The notes under the pieces were generated by a model. That model was not told the DNA's origin and ran no database searches. It saw only the letters and a program-made list of their open reading frames with translations. A program made the translations under genes and the position numbers. Shown piece by piece: positions 60,477-64,000 of a stretch of 64,000 nt of DNA; within the stretch, counting starts at the first letter, position 1, and every line of letters starts with the position of its first letter. The stretch is from an uncultured Clostridia bacterium (GTDB lineage Bacteria; Bacillota; Clostridia; Christensenellales; DTU072). The stretch is from the NCBI GenBank assembly GCA_944372095.1, contig CALVYG010000002.1:1-64000 (forward strand), read 5' to 3'.

Positions 60477-61694
60477 ATGAACGGAAAAAGAAATGTAATG
60501 GATGTATTACGCGAAAGAGGTTTCATCAAACAAACGGTATACGAGGAAGACCTGTATAAATTACTCGATACGCAATCGGTGCCGTTTTATATCGGATTCG
60601 ACCCGACTGCGGACAGCCTTCACGTAGGACATTTTCTCGCATTGATGGCAATGAGCCATATGCAACGCGCCGGACATAAACCGATAGTATTAATCGGCGG
60701 AGGGACCGCAATGGTCGGCGACCCGTCGGGGAGAACTGATATGCGCAGTATGATGACCAAAGAAACAATCGCTCATAACTGCGAATGTTTCCGCACGCAG
60801 ATGAGTAAATTTTTCTCGTTCGAAGGCGAAAACGCCGCCGTTATGGTAAATAACGCAGACTGGCTCCTCGACCTCAATTATGTCGATTTTCTCCGCGAAA
60901 TAGGCTCGATGTTCTCGGTAAACCGTATGCTTACAGCAGAATGCTTCAAACAACGTTTAGAACGCGGATTGTCATTCCTCGAATTCAACTATATGCTTAT
61001 GCAAAGCTACGATTTTCTCGTACTTTACCGTAAATACGGGTGTTTGCTCGAATGCGGCGGAGACGACCAATGGTCGAATATTCTCGGCGGAGCGGACCTT
61101 ATAAGAAGAAAAGAAGGCAAAGCCGCTTACGCAATGACGTTCGAACTCCTCACAACCAGCGAAGGTAAGAAAATGGGTAAAACTCAAAAAGGCGCCGTAT
61201 GGCTCGACCCGAAAAAAACCTCGCCTTACGAGTTTTTCCAATATTTCCGCAACGTAGACGACGCAGACGTAAATAAATGTATGCGCTTCCTTACGTTCCT
61301 CGATATGGACGAAATAAACGCTCTCACCGCATATAAAGACGAACGTATGAACGCGGCAAAAGAACGTCTTGCCTACGAAGTAACCAAAATCGTCCACGGC
61401 AAAGAAGAGGCCGATAAAGCGCTCGCTCAGGCGAAAGGCGCGTTCGGCGGAAATTCGGAAGATATGCCTTCCGTTACGATTTCCCCCGAATCCCGTTCGA
61501 TTATTGACATCCTCGTTTCGACGGGCGTCGCTAAAAGCAAGGGCGAAGCAAGAAGACTTATCGACGGAAAAGGCGTTAAAATCGACGAAGCCGTTGTAGA
61601 AAGTTACGACAGAGAACTTTCTGACAGCGAATTCAATAACGGATTTATTCTCCATAAAGGGAAAAAAGTCCATATAAAAGTCCAAATAAAATAA
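60477..61694 (+). CDS. tyrS: tyrosyl-tRNA synthetase
   Basis: A 405-residue class I synthetase. [16 protein letters not shown] (about 41-56) holds the HIGH motif as HVGH. The tyrosine pocket is in [11 protein letters not shown] and [13 protein letters not shown] (about 196-208). The KMSKS equivalent reads KKMGKTQKG (about 233-241). The C-terminal S4-like domain ([20 protein letters not shown]) binds tRNA. Normal length. The ATG is 9 nt after GGAGCGG. The stop shares an A with the start of yigZ (TAATG). No T-box precedes it although many Bacillota tyrS genes have one. Confidence 0.96.
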   Translation: MNGKRNVMDVLRERGFIKQTVYEEDLYKLLDTQSVPFYIGFDPTADSLHVGHFLALMAMSHMQRAGHKPIVLIGGGTAMVGDPSGRTDMRSMMTKETIAHNCECFRTQMSKFFSFEGENAAVMVNNADWLLDLNYVDFLREIGSMFSVNRMLTAECFKQRLERGLSFLEFNYMLMQSYDFLVLYRKYGCLLECGGDDQWSNILGGADLIRRKEGKAAYAMTFELLTTSEGKKMGKTQKGAVWLDPKKTSPYEFFQYFRNVDDADVNKCMRFLTFLDMDEINALTAYKDERMNAAKERLAYEVTKIVHGKEEADKALAQAKGAFGGNSEDMPSVTISPESRSIIDILVSTGVAKSKGEARRLIDGKGVKIDEAVVESYDRELSDSEFNNGFILHKGKKVHIKVQIK

Positions 61695-62311
61695 TGAATA
61701 AATTTCTTACGGTTGACGGCACGTCGACAGCCGTATACGAGATAAAGCACTCCGTATTCTACGCTTCGCTAAAAGGAATAACCGATTTCGAAGACGGTCT
61801 CGGATTCGTAAAAAGCATAGCTAAAAAATACGGCGACGCAACGCATAACTGTTACGCGATAATCTGCCGTAACGGCGAACAGAAATTTTCCGACGACGGG
61901 GAACCGTCGGGAACTGCCGGTATTCCGATATTGCAGGTCATAAAAAACAACAACTTAAACGATACAGCCTGTGTTATTACCCGTTACTTCGGCGGAATAA
62001 AACTCGGAGCGGGAGGACTCGTTTCCGCCTATACGAAAGCGGCTTCATCGGCTGTCAGCGCCGCGAAAATTATGTTGAAAACGGAAAGCTCGGTTTACTC
62101 CCTCACCGTTCCCTACGCTGATTACGAACGTTCGTTGCACATAGTTTCATCGGTGTCGGGGAAAATAAAATCCGTGGATTATCAGGATTCCGTCAATATG
62201 GAAATTGCGGTGCCGAACGAAAAAACGGATGAATTCAATTTTAAAATCGCGGAAACGTTCGCCGCAAAAACGGTTCCCGTTCTGCTTTATACGGGATATG
62301 AAAACTATTGA
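61694..62311 (+). CDS. YigZ/IMPACT family protein
   Basis: A 205-residue protein of the UPF0029/YigZ family. FSDDGEPSGTAGIPILQVI (about 71-89) and the signature CVITRYFGGIKLGAGGLVSAY (about 95-115) are both present, with a C-terminal ferredoxin-like domain. Eukaryotic IMPACT relatives control GCN2 kinase; the bacterial role is not settled. The start overlaps the tyrS stop, so the two are translationally coupled. Confidence 0.9.
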   Translation: MNKFLTVDGTSTAVYEIKHSVFYASLKGITDFEDGLGFVKSIAKKYGDATHNCYAIICRNGEQKFSDDGEPSGTAGIPILQVIKNNNLNDTACVITRYFGGIKLGAGGLVSAYTKAASSAVSAAKIMLKTESSVYSLTVPYADYERSLHIVSSVSGKIKSVDYQDSVNMEIAVPNEKTDEFNFKIAETFAAKTVPVLLYTGYENY

Positions 62312-62336
62312 AAATATATTATTAAGAGGTATATAT

Positions 62337-63392
62337 ATGAAAATTACGCTTACGAAGAACAAAAAGACGAAACCCGACTTTTCCAATCTCGGCTTCGGCA
62401 AGTATTTCACCGACCATATGTTGGTAATGTATTATTCGGACAACGCATGGACGGAACCGGAAATCGTTCCCTATTCGGCGTTTGAACTCGACCCCAGCAC
62501 AAACGTATTGCATTACGGACAGGGAATTTTCGACGGATTAAAAGCATATAAAAACAAATCCGGCAAAATTACGATGTTCCGCGCCTACGATAATCTCAAC
62601 CGAATCAATAAATCGGCGGAAAGACTGTGCATGCCGACAATAGACGTTGAAAAAGTTATGGCGGGGCTTAAAGAACTGCTTATCCTCGAACAGGATTGGA
62701 TACCTACCGCCCCCGGAACCGCGCTTTACATCCGCCCCACGATGATAGCAAACGACAAAGCGCTCGGCGTTCACGCTGCGCATAATTATATTTTCTACAT
62801 AATTCTCAGCCCGGTCGGAAGTTATTACGCCCACGGACTCGCGCCCACAAAAATTATTATCGAAGAAGAATACGTCCGCGCGCCTATCGGCGGTACGGGC
62901 GAAGCTAAATGTATGGGAAACTATGCAGCGAGCCTTCTCGCCGGCGAAATTGCCAATAAAAAAGGTTACGACCAGGTTCTCTGGCTTGACGGAAAAGAAC
63001 ATAAATACGTCGAAGAAGTCGGCGCAATGAATATCTTTTTCGTTATCGACGGCGTGGTTATTACCCCGGCTCTCGTGGGGTCCATTCTCCACGGCGTTAC
63101 CAGAAGAAGCGTTATCGAAGTGCTTCAAAAAGACGGTTACAAAGTCGAAGAACGCCGTATAAGTATCGACGAAGTTATTAAGGCTCAGCGCGAAGGCAGA
63201 CTTAACGAGGTATTCGGTTCGGGTACCGCCGCAGTTATTTCCCCTGTCGGTATTCTCAATTTCCGCGGCGAAGACCTTGTTATAAACAATAACGAAATGG
63301 GTGAAATCACCCGCCATGCGTATGCTCGCATTACGGGTATACAAAACGGTACCGCCCCCGACGAATTCGGGTGGATTGTTCACGTTAACTGA
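62337..63392 (+). CDS. ilvE: branched-chain amino-acid aminotransferase
   Basis: A 351-residue fold-type IV PLP enzyme. YGQGIFDGLKAYKNKSGKI (about 63-81) and RPTMIAND lead to the PLP-lysine stretch EHKYVEEVGAMNIFFV, where the N-terminal lysine of this motif forms the Schiff base in the family. LNEVFGSGTAAVISPVG (about 291-307) binds the phosphate. It transfers amino groups between Leu/Ile/Val and 2-oxoglutarate. The start at 62337 is set by AAGAGG 8 nt upstream and by the family N-terminus; a longer frame would run inside yigZ. Confidence 0.93.
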   Translation: MKITLTKNKKTKPDFSNLGFGKYFTDHMLVMYYSDNAWTEPEIVPYSAFELDPSTNVLHYGQGIFDGLKAYKNKSGKITMFRAYDNLNRINKSAERLCMPTIDVEKVMAGLKELLILEQDWIPTAPGTALYIRPTMIANDKALGVHAAHNYIFYIILSPVGSYYAHGLAPTKIIIEEEYVRAPIGGTGEAKCMGNYAASLLAGEIANKKGYDQVLWLDGKEHKYVEEVGAMNIFFVIDGVVITPALVGSILHGVTRRSVIEVLQKDGYKVEERRISIDEVIKAQREGRLNEVFGSGTAAVISPVGILNFRGEDLVINNNEMGEITRHAYARITGIQNGTAPDEFGWIVHVN

Positions 63393-63398
63393 TTTACC

Positions 63399-64000
63399 AT
63401 GAATTGTAAAAATATTCTTATAGTTTCCAAAAATTCCGCCGCCGCGCTTCCTTTTATCAAGGAAGCGGCGGCTTATCTTGCGTCAAGGGATATAAATACT
63501 TACTGCGTTCCCGAAAAAAGCAAATTTTTCGAAGGTACGGGTGTAATTCCGTTACCTTGCGACGAACTCCATAAAGCAAACGCCGCTCTCGTGTTCGGCG
63601 GCGACGGAACTATTCTGAAAGCCGCGGGACTTCTTATAGATTACGGCACACCCGTTCTCGGCATAAACATGGGTACAGTCGGTTACCTTGCGGATTCCGA
63701 ACCGTGCGAAGTCGTTAAAGCTCTGAAAAAATTTCTGAGCGGAGATTATAAAATCGAAAAACGCAGCACTCTTAAAGTTTCAACGGAAGGTAAATCCTAT
63801 ATAGGAATAAACGAAGCGGTCGTTTACCGCGGCGCTCTCGGACATATTCTTACGCTTAACGTAAAAATCGACGGCCAGGATATAGAAACAATCCGCGCCG
63901 ACGGAATTATCGTTTCCACTCCGACAGGGTCAACGGCATATAATCTGTCGGCAGGCGGACCGATTATTTCACCGCTGTCGCATACCTTCGTTCTCACGCC
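63399..64000 (+). CDS. nadK: NAD kinase, 5' part (cut by window end)
   Basis: An open frame from ATG 63399 to the window end, at least 200 residues. VFGGDGTILKAAG (about 66-78) is the ATP-NAD kinase GGDG motif, GINMGTVGYLADSE (about 91-104) and INEAVVYRG (about 139-147) follow, and STPTGSTAYNLSAGGPII near 179-196 is the NAD-binding signature. It makes NADP from NAD with ATP. In many Bacillota the next gene after nadK is argR or recN, which lies outside the window. No Shine-Dalgarno is visible in the 6-nt gap after ilvE; start by coupling is likely. Confidence 0.93.
   Translation, partial: MNCKNILIVSKNSAAALPFIKEAAAYLASRDINTYCVPEKSKFFEGTGVIPLPCDELHKANAALVFGGDGTILKAAGLLIDYGTPVLGINMGTVGYLADSEPCEVVKALKKFLSGDYKIEKRSTLKVSTEGKSYIGINEAVVYRGALGHILTLNVKIDGQDIETIRADGIIVSTPTGSTAYNLSAGGPIISPLSHTFVLT

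Noticed and set aside
62309-62336. Separate promoter for ilvE (TTGAAA-16-TATATA)
   Set aside because: The -10 would end directly before the ATG, leaving no room for a start site; ilvE is better explained as part of the tyrS operon.

Overview
This 64 kb window is a chromosomal stretch of a Gram-positive-type bacterium, most likely an uncultured gut member of the Bacillota (Clostridia). The support is indirect. RNase J sits in one operon with a TrmR-type tRNA methyltransferase and a U32/TrhP protein, as in Bacillus. There is a BhlA/UviB-type holin, lipoproteins and surface proteins with MBG, BspA-LRR and InlB-like modules, and vegetative promoters of the TTGNNN-17/18-TATAAT kind. Termini of replication, rRNA and tRNA genes were not seen.

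Layout. 1-299: modular repeat block (copy A). 300-2023: two membrane proteins. 2119-6648 (minus): rnj-trmR-trhP-glycosyltransferase-like operon. 6934-7644: sugar nucleotidyltransferase. 7758-15800 (minus): head-and-packaging cassette of a P22-like phage (TerL, portal, scaffold, coat, connectors, propeller hub, holin) with no integrase, regulator, tail fibre or lysin. 15975-22911 (plus): monofunctional biotin ligase, CDF metal transporter, surface protein, Ldh2-type dehydrogenase, malic enzyme, and an alphaCTD-like/WG-repeat fusion. 22980-28138 (minus): methyltransferase, PlsC-like acyltransferase with zinc ribbon, M29 aminopeptidase, YjbQ, and a vWA lipoprotein. 28139-28661: second copy of the repeat block, inverted. 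28662-45973 (minus): uvrA, uvrB, two tail-anchored small proteins, a GH2 glycosidase, an LRR lipoprotein and a 2116-residue MBG adhesin. 46140-50204 (minus): an LPG-synthase-type membrane protein and two flavoproteins. 50409-56988 (plus): a four-gene operon of a divergent class-I release-factor homologue, an SF1 helicase, a coiled-coil protein and a type-II membrane beta-helix protein. 57063-58928 (minus): GPH sugar symporter. 59185-64000 (plus): secreted hypothetical protein, tyrS, YigZ, ilvE, and the start of NAD kinase.

Most interesting points. (i) The 50.4-57 kb operon joins a release-factor homologue that has lost its stop-codon-reading residues but keeps GGQ to a helicase, a coiled coil and a transmembrane surface protein. 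It is preceded by an 8-codon leader ORF whose UGA overlaps the release-factor start. (ii) Several genes have their ATG only 6-7 nt after a consensus -10 box, so their mRNAs should be leaderless. (iii) The capsid cassette is open in every frame yet lacks mobility and lysis genes. (iv) The dispersed repeat carries two hairpins whose arms differ between copies but keep pairing.

All functional names come from reading motifs by eye; no database search was run.
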